Assembly: GCA_947375135.1 (NCBI GenBank)
Contig: CANCER010000017.1
Location: 20,085-84,084 of the forward strand
Direction: 5' to 3'
From: Comamonadaceae bacterium
Lineage (GTDB): Bacteria; Pseudomonadota; Gammaproteobacteria; Burkholderiales; Burkholderiaceae_C
Length of the DNA: 64,000 bases
Shown one piece after another: positions 1 through 7,966 of the stretch. The notes beneath the pieces were generated by a model. It had not been told where the DNA came from, did no database searches, and saw nothing but the letters and a program-made list of their open reading frames with translations. How positions within the stretch are numbered: position 1 is the first letter of the stretch; each line of letters starts with the position of its first letter. A program made the translations under genes and the position numbers.

Positions 1-234
1 AAAACCTACGATCAGGCAAAGGCGCGATGGGTACATGATGCGGGCTTGTCACAGCGTGAATTTGAAGTCATGCAATGGGTTGTGGCTGGCAAGACCAATC
101 CGGAGATCGGCGCCATTCTGGATATTAGTGAATTCACGATCAAAAACCACCTGAAGCGCATCTTTGTAAAGCTCAACGTCATCAACCGTGTTCAGGCGGT
201 AGGCCGATTCCAATCGGTGAGTCGCCATGTTTAA
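1..234 (+). CDS. epsA: LuxR-type EPS regulator EpsA, C-terminal part
   Basis: Only the last 77 codons are in the window; the frame is open from base 1, so the gene begins upstream. What remains is a LuxR/FixJ-type DNA-binding helix-turn-helix: an SQREFEVMQWVVAGKTN-like first helix, then a DISEFTIKNHLKRIF recognition helix and the usual VKLNVINRVQAV end. LuxR-type proteins directly upstream of epsB in exosortase-B loci are named EpsA and are thought to regulate the EPS operon; the name here rests on that position. The stop overlaps the epsB start by 8 bases, which suggests translational coupling. The sensory N-terminus cannot be judged. Confidence 0.8.
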   Translation, partial: KTYDQAKARWVHDAGLSQREFEVMQWVVAGKTNPEIGAILDISEFTIKNHLKRIFVKLNVINRVQAVGRFQSVSRHV

Positions 235-1648
235 AACCCACGGCCATCTCTCCGCATCCGCCTTTAACCACAACGCGGCACCGTCGACACTTGGCAATAA
301 CGACCTGCTGAGCGCATTGGAAGGCATGATCACCGCTGTGGCATTCATCGCGCCGCTTTGGTTGCTTGCTTATCACTTCGATGGCGAGTTGCTGCCGCAG
401 TACCTGTTGCTTTCGGTCATTGTTTTTGCCCTCACTTTTCCCGGCAACCCTCGTCTGATGGTGGGCAAATCCCCTTTGGTGATCGATATCGTTGTTAACT
501 GGTTGTGGATTGCCGGTGTGCTGGTGCTAACGGCAGTATCCACAGGCTACTTGCGCGAGTTTTCCAGCAAAATACTGCTGACTTGGGCGTGGCTGGCACC
601 TGCAACAGAAATTGGAGCCACCGTGGTTCTGCGAGCGGCGGCTCCCGCGCTCATCAAGTTGCAAGGCCCCCGTAAGCGCGCCATTGTTGTAGGCATGAAC
701 GCACAGGGGCTGGCCTTGTCGGAAAAGCTGATGTCCTCACCGCTTAACCGCATTGAATTCTTCGGCTTTGTAGACAGCCGAGACCTAAGCCGGCTAAACC
801 CTGCGTGTGGGCAAAGGCTATTGGGCAAGATAAATGACCTCCAGACTTTGGTTAAAGCGCATGACATCCGCGTGATCTACCTGTCCCTGCCCATGGCCTC
901 GCAACCGCGCATCCTGCACATCCTTGACGAATTGAAAGACACCACGTCTTCCATCTATTTCGTGCCCGATATGTTTGTTACCGACCTGATTCAGGGCCAT
1001 TCCAGCACGGTGTGCGGCACGCAGGTGATCTCGGTGTGCGAGTCGCCTTTTCGCGCCTTTGACGGTGTGGCAAAGCGAACAAGTGATGTGGTGTTTTCGC
1101 TTCTGATTCTGGCGCTTATCAGCCCGCTTCTGATCGGAATTGCATTCTGCGTGCGCCTTACATCGCCCGGGCCCATCATCTTCAAGCAGCGCCGCTATGG
1201 ACAGGACGGACAGGAGATACTGATCTATAAGTTCCGGTCCATGACGGTCACAGAGGATGGCGGGGTTGTCACCCAAGCCACCCGCAACGATGCGCGTATA
1301 ACCCCGTTGGGCTCCTTTCTGCGAAAAACCTCATTGGATGAGTTGCCGCAGTTCATTAATGTTCTGCAAGGCCGCATGAGTATCGTCGGTCCCCGTCCGC
1401 ATGCCGTGGCACACAACGAGCTGTACCGCAAACTTATCAAGGGCTACATGGTGCGGCACAAGGTCAAGCCCGGCATTACCGGATGGGCCCAGGTAAACGG
1501 TTTCAGAGGTGAGACCGACACCTTGGAAAAGATGCAGGGCCGCATCGACTACGACTTGGACTACGTGCGCCACTGGTCCTTGCGACTGGACATTCACATC
1601 CTTCTGAAAACACTGCGACTCATCGCCAAAGACACAAGGGCTTACTGA
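227..1648 (+). CDS. epsB: Undecaprenyl-phosphate sugar phosphotransferase EpsB (WcaJ-like)
   Basis: This 473-residue membrane protein should start the EPS repeat unit by moving a hexose-1-phosphate from a UDP-sugar to undecaprenyl phosphate at the inner membrane. The N-terminal third has four hydrophobic segments (about residues 30-145), followed by a nucleotide-binding-like domain (KRAIVVGMNAQG). A fifth hydrophobic segment (about 285-305) leads into the bacterial sugar transferase domain with the family motifs FKQRRYGQDGQ, IYKFRSM, TSLDELPQFINVLQGRMS, VGPRPH and KPGITGWAQVNGFRGE. Length and layout fit the WcaJ/EpsB polyprenyl glycosylphosphotransferases. It overlaps epsA and is followed after 2 bases by epsL. 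Sugar specificity (glucose is usual) is inferred. Confidence 0.93.
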   Translation: MFKTHGHLSASAFNHNAAPSTLGNNDLLSALEGMITAVAFIAPLWLLAYHFDGELLPQYLLLSVIVFALTFPGNPRLMVGKSPLVIDIVVNWLWIAGVLVLTAVSTGYLREFSSKILLTWAWLAPATEIGATVVLRAAAPALIKLQGPRKRAIVVGMNAQGLALSEKLMSSPLNRIEFFGFVDSRDLSRLNPACGQRLLGKINDLQTLVKAHDIRVIYLSLPMASQPRILHILDELKDTTSSIYFVPDMFVTDLIQGHSSTVCGTQVISVCESPFRAFDGVAKRTSDVVFSLLILALISPLLIGIAFCVRLTSPGPIIFKQRRYGQDGQEILIYKFRSMTVTEDGGVVTQATRNDARITPLGSFLRKTSLDELPQFINVLQGRMSIVGPRPHAVAHNELYRKLIKGYMVRHKVKPGITGWAQVNGFRGETDTLEKMQGRIDYDLDYVRHWSLRLDIHILLKTLRLIAKDTRAY

Positions 1649-1650
1649 GC

Positions 1651-2835
1651 ATGCGTTCACTATTACTTACGCTAATGGCATTCAGCGCCGCCACCGCGTT
1701 GGCAGAGCAGGACGGTCCTGTAACGTTCACCGCCGGCTATGCCCTCCAAACCGACAGCAATCTTTTTCGCCTTCCATCGGGCTTTAAGGCCAAAACCGGT
1801 GAGTCCGTCGCGACCGAGCAGATTGGCGTTACCACTGTGGGATTGGGATTTGCCACCACGCAAAGCCTGCAGCGTTTTGAACTGGACGCCAGCCTGGTGG
1901 ACTATCGCTACCAGCACTTTGACTACCTCAATTTCACAGCGACCAACGTTGACGCTGCTTGGCATTGGTCCCTTACGCCGCAGCTGACGGGCAACCTCAC
2001 GGGCACGCGCAAGGAAACGTACAACACCTTTATAGATTACCAGAGCTACACCGAGCGCAACCGGCGCACCAACACGAACAGCCACTTGGATATGCTGTAC
2101 GAGTTAAACGGTCCCTGGCACCTGCTTGCCGGTATGACGCAGGCAGACCAGCGCAATGAACTTGCCGTTCTTGTGGGGGGCGGCGAATCTCGCAGCACCG
2201 GCGCCGAAATGGGCCTGCGCTATCACTATGGCAGTGGTAGCACCATAGCAGTGGTCGGCAAAGTGTCCAATGGCAGTTACATCGATCGGACTGTGCCCAA
2301 TACGGATTTGTATGACGACAGCTATAAACAGCTGGATACCCGCTTGCAGTTGCATTGGGTCTATAGCGGCAGCACCACGCTGGACGGTAGCCTCAGCCAA
2401 ATCAACCGTAGCCATCCAAATTACGCCCAGCGCGACTACAACGGTCTTAACGTCGAAGCCAGGGTGAACTGGGCGCTGAGCGGAAAAACAACGATCAAAG
2501 CGCTGTACACGCGTGGCCTCGAGCCTTACGCCAGAGCCGATAGCAATTACATGCAGATCGATCGCTTGCAGCTTGGTACGGTGTGGGTTATTGGTCCAAA
2601 AACACAGTTGACGTTTAATCAAATTTGGACAAATTTTGACTTTCTGGGCTCGCCGGGTGCGACCAGCAGTCAACGCCACGACCTCTTTAATGACAGTAGC
2701 CTATCTGTCGGATGGGATCCCTTGCCGCACCTTAGGCTGACTGCGGGACTGCAGACTTCTTCCCGTGCATCGACTCAGGCCAATCTGGATTTTGACAGCA
2801 CCATGGTCAATCTGGCTGCCCAATACAGCTACTGA
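1651..2835 (+). CDS. epsL: EPS outer-membrane protein EpsL
   Basis: A 394-residue protein with a short signal peptide (cleavage probably after ATALA, near residue 18), followed by alternating hydrophobic/polar strands rich in aromatic residues and ending in a terminal aromatic (QYSY). This is the pattern of an outer-membrane beta-barrel. Proteins of this size and position in exosortase-B EPS clusters are annotated EpsL and are presumed to help the polymer pass the outer membrane or stay attached there. The start lies 2 bases after the epsB stop, so the two are co-translated. The barrel assignment is from sequence pattern only; the exact role of EpsL is not established. Confidence 0.8.
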   Translation: MRSLLLTLMAFSAATALAEQDGPVTFTAGYALQTDSNLFRLPSGFKAKTGESVATEQIGVTTVGLGFATTQSLQRFELDASLVDYRYQHFDYLNFTATNVDAAWHWSLTPQLTGNLTGTRKETYNTFIDYQSYTERNRRTNTNSHLDMLYELNGPWHLLAGMTQADQRNELAVLVGGGESRSTGAEMGLRYHYGSGSTIAVVGKVSNGSYIDRTVPNTDLYDDSYKQLDTRLQLHWVYSGSTTLDGSLSQINRSHPNYAQRDYNGLNVEARVNWALSGKTTIKALYTRGLEPYARADSNYMQIDRLQLGTVWVIGPKTQLTFNQIWTNFDFLGSPGATSSQRHDLFNDSSLSVGWDPLPHLRLTAGLQTSSRASTQANLDFDSTMVNLAAQYSY

Positions 2836-2856
2836 TTCAAGCCGCATACACAGCTT

Positions 2857-3810
2857 ATGAACATGCACAACATTGCCCGTTTAACGATTGCCGTCCCACT
2901 CATAGCCGGAGTGCTCTCCTTGGGAGCCTGCGCCAAGAACGAGGAAGGCAAGGCCGCTGCCACACAGGTGGCAGCGAAGGTCGGCTCGGAAGAAATCACC
3001 GTGCACCAGGTCAACCAAATCCTCAGCCTCAGTAACAACGCCGGTGGCTCTGTCGAAGACATGCAGGCTATGGGTCGCGAAGTGCTGGAAAAATTGATTG
3101 ACCAGCAACTAGCCCTCGAAAAGGCTACGGAGGCCAAGCTGCATCGCTCACCGGAAGTTGTGTCGCAAATTGAAGCCGCCAAGCGTGACATACTGGCCAG
3201 GGCCTATATGCAGCAATTGATCAGCGGCCTGCCCAGGCCTACTGAAAGCGAGGCTAAAAAGTACTACGCTGAGCACCCCCAGTTGTTCCGTGAACGGCGC
3301 GTGTTCAACATCGAGGAAGTCATTGCAAAGCCCGCTCCTGATGTGGCGGGGATGCTACGTGCAATGGCCAGCGAAGCCAAGCCCATCAAGGATATTGGCG
3401 CATTCTTGAAGGCCCATAATATTCCCTTCAACGGTGGCAGCTCAAACCGGAGTGTGGAGGAAATTCCACTCGAATTGCTGTCTCGCGTCTATGCGCTCAA
3501 GGATGGCCAGGCTATCGTGCTTGAGGCGCCGCAGGGTGTTACCTTCTTGCGCGTGGTGTCTTCGCAGCCAGCGCCTATTTCAGAAGCTGCTGCTTTGCCA
3601 CGCATCCAAAAGTTCTTGAGCAACCAGCGCGCGTCTGAAGCGCTCGCCGCCGCCTTCAAGGAACTGCGCGCCAACACCAAAATTGAATACATGGGCGAAT
3701 TTGCTCAGCGATCCACCGTGACCCCCGCCACCGTGCCTGTCGAACCAGCGGTTGCCAAACCGGCGACTCTCCAATCCACCATCGAAAAAGGCATTGCCGG
3801 CTTGAAATAG
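2857..3810 (+). CDS. epsD: EpsD family peptidyl-prolyl isomerase-like lipoprotein
   Basis: A 317-residue lipoprotein: hydrophobic leader and lipobox LGAC with the acylated Cys at residue 25. The mature part resembles SurA/PpiD-type proteins, with an N-terminal helical chaperone-like region (VGSEEITVHQVNQI, then the LEKLIDQQLALEKA region) and a degenerate parvulin-like rotamase segment in the middle (FRERRVFNIEEVI). It probably sits in the periplasm on the inner or outer membrane and helps fold or assemble the EPS export machinery, for example EpsL or EpsE. A second Met two codons in is an alternative start. Whether it still has prolyl isomerase activity cannot be told from sequence. Confidence 0.82.
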   Translation: MNMHNIARLTIAVPLIAGVLSLGACAKNEEGKAAATQVAAKVGSEEITVHQVNQILSLSNNAGGSVEDMQAMGREVLEKLIDQQLALEKATEAKLHRSPEVVSQIEAAKRDILARAYMQQLISGLPRPTESEAKKYYAEHPQLFRERRVFNIEEVIAKPAPDVAGMLRAMASEAKPIKDIGAFLKAHNIPFNGGSSNRSVEEIPLELLSRVYALKDGQAIVLEAPQGVTFLRVVSSQPAPISEAAALPRIQKFLSNQRASEALAAAFKELRANTKIEYMGEFAQRSTVTPATVPVEPAVAKPATLQSTIEKGIAGLK

Positions 3811-3828
3811 CCCTGTGCGTCAGACACT

Positions 3829-4701
3829 ATGCAACCCACCATGACCGCCTCCGGAAATCCCGCATCCATCACACGCCTGCTGATGCTGCTTAGCTTGGGC
3901 ATTGCGAGCTTTGCACTGCAACTACCAGCCTACGCGCAAGCAGACACTGCCAAGTCCCCCAGCAGCCAAGCCCCGTTGGATTACCCGCTGGCAGCGGGAG
4001 ACTCCATCCGCATACAGGTATTTCAGAACCCGGACCTCACCATCGAAACCCGCGTGAGCGAAGGCGGCACCATCACGTACCCGATGATTGGCGCTGTGGA
4101 CATTGGCGCCCTGTCAATAGCTGCGGCGGAAAAGAAAATTGCCGATGCACTGCAGGATGGTGGTTTCCTGCAAAAGCCGCAGGTCAACATCACCTTGTTG
4201 CAAGTGCGTGGTAACCAGGTCTCGGTGCTTGGGCAGGTGGCGCGACCGGGTCGCTTTCCCCTGGACACTGCCAACATCCGCTTGACCGACATGCTGGCAA
4301 TTGCCGGGGGCGCAACTGCTACGGGTGATGACGTGGCCATCGTCACTGGTCTTCGCGCAGGCCAACCGTTTCGCAAGCAGATCAATATCCCCTCGATATT
4401 CCTGGCCGACCGCGCAGTTGACGACATCGTGCTGCAGGGGGGCGACACCATCTACGTGCACCGCGCTCCGGTTTTTTACATCTATGGTGAGGCACAACGC
4501 CCCGGCGCCTTTCGCATAGAACGGGACATGACGGTGATGCAAGCCCTGGCCCTTGGTGGTGGCCCCACCGTGCGGGGCTCCGAAAAGCGTCTGCGTCTGC
4601 TCCGCAAGGGTGCCGATGGCAGCCCGCAGCAAATCGAGCCGCAGCTTATCGACCGCGTGCTTCCAGATGACGTTATCTACGTCAAAGAAAGCATTTTCTA
4701 A
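3829..4701 (+). CDS. epsE: Polysaccharide export protein EpsE (Wza-like)
   Basis: This 290-residue protein belongs to the Wza/BexD outer-membrane polysaccharide export family. After a signal peptide ending near AYAQA (about residue 38) comes the Poly_export domain (YPLAAGDSIRIQVFQNPDLT, then RVSEGGTITYPMIGAVD), followed by SLBB-type soluble ligand-binding repeats (VSVLGQVARPGRF and YIYGEAQRPGAFRIE). Members form the channel through which the polymer leaves the periplasm. Unlike classical Wza it has no Cys in the leader, so no lipid anchor is evident. It lies 18 bases after epsD and 18 bases before epsF, as expected for an operon. A second ATG four codons downstream is possible. Confidence 0.9.
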   Translation: MQPTMTASGNPASITRLLMLLSLGIASFALQLPAYAQADTAKSPSSQAPLDYPLAAGDSIRIQVFQNPDLTIETRVSEGGTITYPMIGAVDIGALSIAAAEKKIADALQDGGFLQKPQVNITLLQVRGNQVSVLGQVARPGRFPLDTANIRLTDMLAIAGGATATGDDVAIVTGLRAGQPFRKQINIPSIFLADRAVDDIVLQGGDTIYVHRAPVFYIYGEAQRPGAFRIERDMTVMQALALGGGPTVRGSEKRLRLLRKGADGSPQQIEPQLIDRVLPDDVIYVKESIF

Positions 4702-4719
4702 AGCGAGGGACGCACCGAT

Positions 4720-6093
4720 ATGACATTTCAACAATTCTTGCTAATTTTGCGAGCACGTGTCCATGTGGCCCTGCTCGTCTTTGTTCTGACTGTTGGCACA
4801 ACGGTGCTCGTCAGCCTGCTGATGACCAAGCAATATACCGCCAGCACGGCAGTGGTAATCGACGTGAAATCGCCAGACCAGGTTACCGGCATGGTGCTGC
4901 AGGGCATGATGGCGCCTGGCTATATGGCCACGCAGATCGACATCATCAACAGCGACCGGGTTTCCAAGGCCGTGGTCAAGCTGATGAATTTGGACAGTAG
5001 CGCCGTCATCCAACAAAAGTGGCGCGAGGAGACCGAAGGCCAGGGCGATCTCACAGACTGGCTGGCCGAACTGCTGCAAAAAAAACTGGACGTCAAGCCC
5101 AGCCGCGAAAGCAATGTCATCAACATCAACTTCACCGGCAATGACCCCGTCTTTGCCGCCAGTGTGGCCAACGCATTTGCCCAGGCGTATATCGACGTCA
5201 ACCTTGACCTGCGCCTGGCCCCGGCCCGGCAATATGCCACCTTCTTTGAAGAGCAAACCCGTCTGGCCCGCGAAAAAATGGAGCGGGCACAAAAGGCGCT
5301 CTCGGACTACCAGCAGCTAAACGGTATCACCAGCGCCGATGAGCGACAGGACTTTGAAACCGCCAAACTTAACGAGACCAGCAGCCAACTGACCGGTCTG
5401 CAAGGTCAAACCACTGACAGCCAGAGCAAGCGCGAAAACAGCCGCCCAGACACTATTTCCGAAGTGATCCAAAGCCCGCTCATCAATGGTCTGAAAGCCG
5501 AAATCGGTCGCATGGAAGCCAAACTGAGCGAAAGCAGTGGCAACCTGGGAAAAAATCACCCGCAGACCATCCGGTCTGAAAGCGAACTGGCCAGCCTGAA
5601 AGCGCTGCTCGAGTCTGAAACCCTGAAGATCACCAGTTCTATAGAAACCACCTATCAGGTGAGCAAGCAGCGTGAGAGCCAACTGCAAGGTGCACTGGCC
5701 GACCAAAAGGCGCGTGTGTTGATCTTGAACAAGCAGCGCGACGAGCTCAATGTGCTGCGCCGTGATATCGAGTCGGCACAACGCGCTTTTGACGTGGTGA
5801 GCCAGCGCGCTTCGCAATCCAACATCGAGAGTCAGACCAACCAGACCAATATTCTTGTATTGAACCCCGCCGTGCCGCCCGCAGACCCCTCCAAACCGAG
5901 GGTGCTTTTGAATATTCTGGTTGCCATCTTCTTGGGCTCGCTGCTGGGCGTGGGTCTGGCGTTGACACTGGAGATGGCAAGCCGCCGTGTGCGCTCGGTA
6001 GAGGACCTGCTGGAAGCCCTCGGCATACCCGTGCTCGGCATCATCAGCTCGGCGAGCGGGATGCTAAAACGTACTAAAAAACCGACTGTATGA
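4720..6093 (+). CDS. epsF: Chain length determinant protein EpsF (Wzz family)
   Basis: A 457-residue Wzz/PCP-type inner-membrane protein. There is one transmembrane helix near residues 13-33 and another near 390-412 (ILVAIFLGSLLGVGLALTLE), with a large periplasmic part between them. That part contains the Wzz N-terminal domain and a long Gln/Ala/Glu/Lys-rich region (about 180-370) that looks coiled-coil. A Pro-rich motif (NPAVPPADPSKPRVLL) precedes the second helix, as is typical of polysaccharide co-polymerases. These proteins set polymer length and link the polymerase to the export channel. The stop overlaps epsG by 4 bases (ATGA), consistent with EpsF and EpsG acting as one co-polymerase/kinase pair. 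Confidence 0.92.
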   Translation: MTFQQFLLILRARVHVALLVFVLTVGTTVLVSLLMTKQYTASTAVVIDVKSPDQVTGMVLQGMMAPGYMATQIDIINSDRVSKAVVKLMNLDSSAVIQQKWREETEGQGDLTDWLAELLQKKLDVKPSRESNVININFTGNDPVFAASVANAFAQAYIDVNLDLRLAPARQYATFFEEQTRLAREKMERAQKALSDYQQLNGITSADERQDFETAKLNETSSQLTGLQGQTTDSQSKRENSRPDTISEVIQSPLINGLKAEIGRMEAKLSESSGNLGKNHPQTIRSESELASLKALLESETLKITSSIETTYQVSKQRESQLQGALADQKARVLILNKQRDELNVLRRDIESAQRAFDVVSQRASQSNIESQTNQTNILVLNPAVPPADPSKPRVLLNILVAIFLGSLLGVGLALTLEMASRRVRSVEDLLEALGIPVLGIISSASGMLKRTKKPTV

Positions 6094-6968
6094 ACACCTC
6101 TGAAGACATCCCCTCTGCAGTCGTTGCCGCTCCATCGATTGGTGACATTCTGGTTAGCACGGGCGTGCTCCGGCCACAAAACCTTGAGCAAATATTGCAG
6201 CTGCAGCAGCGAGAGAAGCTCCCTTTCGGTGAAGCCGCGATCGCACTGAAACTGCTCACTAGAGAAGACATCGACTTTGCCCTCAGCAAGCAGTTTGACT
6301 ATTCATATCTGGATGCGCAGGACGGCAGCCTCAGCCCCCAGCTCGTCGCCGCCTACAAACCTTTTAGTCGCGTGGGTGAAAATCTTCGTGCTGTTCGTAG
6401 CCAGCTCATGCTGAACTGGTTTAACGGCGAATTGAGCCGCAAAGTGCTTGCCGTGGTCAGCCCCGGCAAGGGCGATGGCCGCAGCTTTGTGGCAGCCAAC
6501 CTGGCCATCGTTTTTACCCAGCAGGGCCAGCGCACGCTGCTCATAGACGCCGACCTGCGCGCCAAACCTGAATGCAGCCAGCAGGCCCTTTTTCAACTAG
6601 ACCGCGGCCCGGGCCTGTCCTCCATCCTGGCCGGACGCGGTGGGCTGGACCTGGTCAAGCTGGTGCCCGGCCTGCCAGGACTGTGTGTGCTTACCGTAGG
6701 TGCCGTGCCGCCCAACCCGCAAGAGCTGCTGGGCCGCGCTGTGTTCGGGCGCATGCTGATGAAAGCCAGCGAGTTGTTTGATGTGATTTTGATAGACACC
6801 CCCAGTGGCAACGACTATGCCGATGCCGAAATTATTTCCGCACGTGCTGGAGCAGCGATCATGGTGGCGCGCAAGAACCAGAGCCTGGTACCGCAAGCCA
6901 GTGTCTTGTCGCGCCGCCTGCAAGACAGCGGCGTTTCCATGGTGGGTGCTGTACTCAACGACGCGTAA
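6090..6968 (+). CDS. epsG: EpsG BY-kinase-like ATPase with MshEN-like N-terminal domain
   Basis: A 292-residue partner of EpsF in the bacterial tyrosine kinase (Wzc/CpsD) family. The ATPase part has a P-loop at about residues 124-132 (SPGKGDGRS), a Walker A' (LLIDADLRA) and a Walker B-like strand (VILIDTPSG). Arg131 stands where the invariant P-loop Lys is usually found; from memory this is common in EpsG proteins. There is no Tyr-rich C-terminal tail. Residues 16-68 contain two copies, 29 residues apart, of a G-xx-L-xxx-G-x-L-xxxx-L-xxx-L-xx-Q pattern like the MshEN c-di-GMP-binding module. It is the last gene of the plus-strand EPS operon. Kinase activity and nucleotide sensing are inferred. 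Confidence 0.9.
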   Translation: MNTSEDIPSAVVAAPSIGDILVSTGVLRPQNLEQILQLQQREKLPFGEAAIALKLLTREDIDFALSKQFDYSYLDAQDGSLSPQLVAAYKPFSRVGENLRAVRSQLMLNWFNGELSRKVLAVVSPGKGDGRSFVAANLAIVFTQQGQRTLLIDADLRAKPECSQQALFQLDRGPGLSSILAGRGGLDLVKLVPGLPGLCVLTVGAVPPNPQELLGRAVFGRMLMKASELFDVILIDTPSGNDYADAEIISARAGAAIMVARKNQSLVPQASVLSRRLQDSGVSMVGAVLNDA

Positions 6969-6976
6969 AGATAAAC

Positions 6977-7001
6977 ATAACCCGTTTCGAGAACGCGTTA
7001 T
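6977..7001. terminator. Hairpin between the convergent EPS operons
   Basis: A 10-base inverted repeat with one mismatch (ATAACCCGTT, loop TCGAG, AACGCGTTAT) lies just after the epsG stop and before the end of the minus-strand operon. Its position fits a shared bidirectional transcription end. The following T content is poor (CAAAATCTTT), so intrinsic termination is only a possibility. Confidence 0.35.
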
Positions 7002-7027
7002 CAAAATCTTTCTGCAGTAATCGACTA

Positions 7028-7504
7028 TTAAAGGTCGATAAAGTCGCGCAAGCGGTCCGTAAAGGCTTCCTCTGCGAAATCGCTGATGCCGTCGCCTGGT
7101 ATCAGAGTACCGCGTTCGCTGAGCAGGCGTGAAATAGCAGTTGCATCGTTGGCCACAAAAATACCGGCTTTCTTACCCAACCATTTCGCTGTTGCCAACT
7201 GATGCTCGTTACGGTGCTCCCAAAGTGAGGCCCTTCTGGGCATCACCACGATCGGCTTTAGATAACGCAAGGCTGTAAGGATAGAGCCCATTCCCGCATG
7301 CGAAACGATCAAATCGGCCTGGCGGAACAAGTCGTTCGCCTTATCCGGAGGCACAAAGGCGGCGAATTGGCAGAACCTCGGTTTGTACTTTCCAGGCCCC
7401 AGTTGAGCGAAAACACTCTCCCTTGGATTCTCTCCTGCCCACGCATCGACCGCTTCAATAAGTCGGTCAAAAGACAACTGCGTTCCAACGGTAACAAATA
7501 TCAA
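7028..7504 (-). CDS. PssE/Cps14G-like glycosyltransferase subunit (family 28 C-terminal domain)
   Basis: A 158-residue protein equivalent to the C-terminal, nucleotide-sugar-binding half of MurG-type transferases (Alg13/PssE/Cps14G family). It opens with IFVTVGTQLSFDRLIEAVD and contains the family motif ADLIVSHAGMGSILTAL followed by KPIVVMPRR and EHRNEHQ. Such proteins work only with a membrane partner, here the adjacent PssD-like protein. I chose the TTG at 7504 as start because conserved sequence begins there and TTG overlaps the TGA of the upstream gene as TTGA. Longer in-frame starts would run into that gene. The donor sugar is unknown. It is the last gene of the minus-strand EPS operon. 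Confidence 0.82.
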   Translation of the reverse strand: MIFVTVGTQLSFDRLIEAVDAWAGENPRESVFAQLGPGKYKPRFCQFAAFVPPDKANDLFRQADLIVSHAGMGSILTALRYLKPIVVMPRRASLWEHRNEHQLATAKWLGKKAGIFVANDATAISRLLSERGTLIPGDGISDFAEEAFTDRLRDFIDL

Positions 7505-7947
7505 AGTACGGCACCAAAATAATGAGGACCTTCTGGCCTGGACAAGTGCTGCCATTGGGTCAGCCAAAGGTGTGCAAAGCGGCCAGCCTGTTTGCCAGAA
7601 CTGGACATCTCCTCGGAATTGGCGATACTGTCGATCCATATCACCTTCGCACCCAGCATGCGCCCAAGCGTCAACGCGGCAAAGCCAGGCGCTGCACCGG
7701 TGGTGATTACAAGGTCTGGCCTCACCGCCATCAAGTGCCGGAACATTTGAAAAAACATGGTGAGCAACAACAATTTCGCGTTCATATTCGCATCGGTTAC
7801 GGTCAGCAGTTGACTGTCAACGTCCATTGCATAGGCTGCATCAGTAGTTACATAGGTAACATGGTGGTGTGCATAAGCAGGACGCAAGCGCAGTAATTGA
7901 ACCCAATGTCCACCGCCTGAGGCAACAGCAAGTACCTTCTTTTTCAT
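7501..7947 (-). CDS. PssD/Cps14F-like glycosyltransferase membrane subunit (Alg14-like)
   Basis: A 148-residue Alg14-family protein beginning MKKKVLAVASGGGHWVQLLRL, the glycine-rich family signature. It continues with PDLVITTGAAPGFAALTLGRMLGAKVIWIDSIAN, where the TGAAPG and IDSIA blocks are typical of PssD/Cps14F. In known pairs this half recruits the PssE/Cps14G half to the membrane and binds the lipid-linked acceptor. The ATG at 7947 fits the family start; upstream in-frame codons overlap the neighbouring glycosyltransferase and are not conserved-looking. It ends in TGA overlapping the TTG start of the PssE-like gene. It probably adds the second or a later sugar. Confidence 0.85.
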   Translation of the reverse strand: MKKKVLAVASGGGHWVQLLRLRPAYAHHHVTYVTTDAAYAMDVDSQLLTVTDANMNAKLLLLTMFFQMFRHLMAVRPDLVITTGAAPGFAALTLGRMLGAKVIWIDSIANSEEMSSSGKQAGRFAHLWLTQWQHLSRPEGPHYFGAVL

Positions 7948-7966
7948 GGGAAATAAATAGGGTGAA

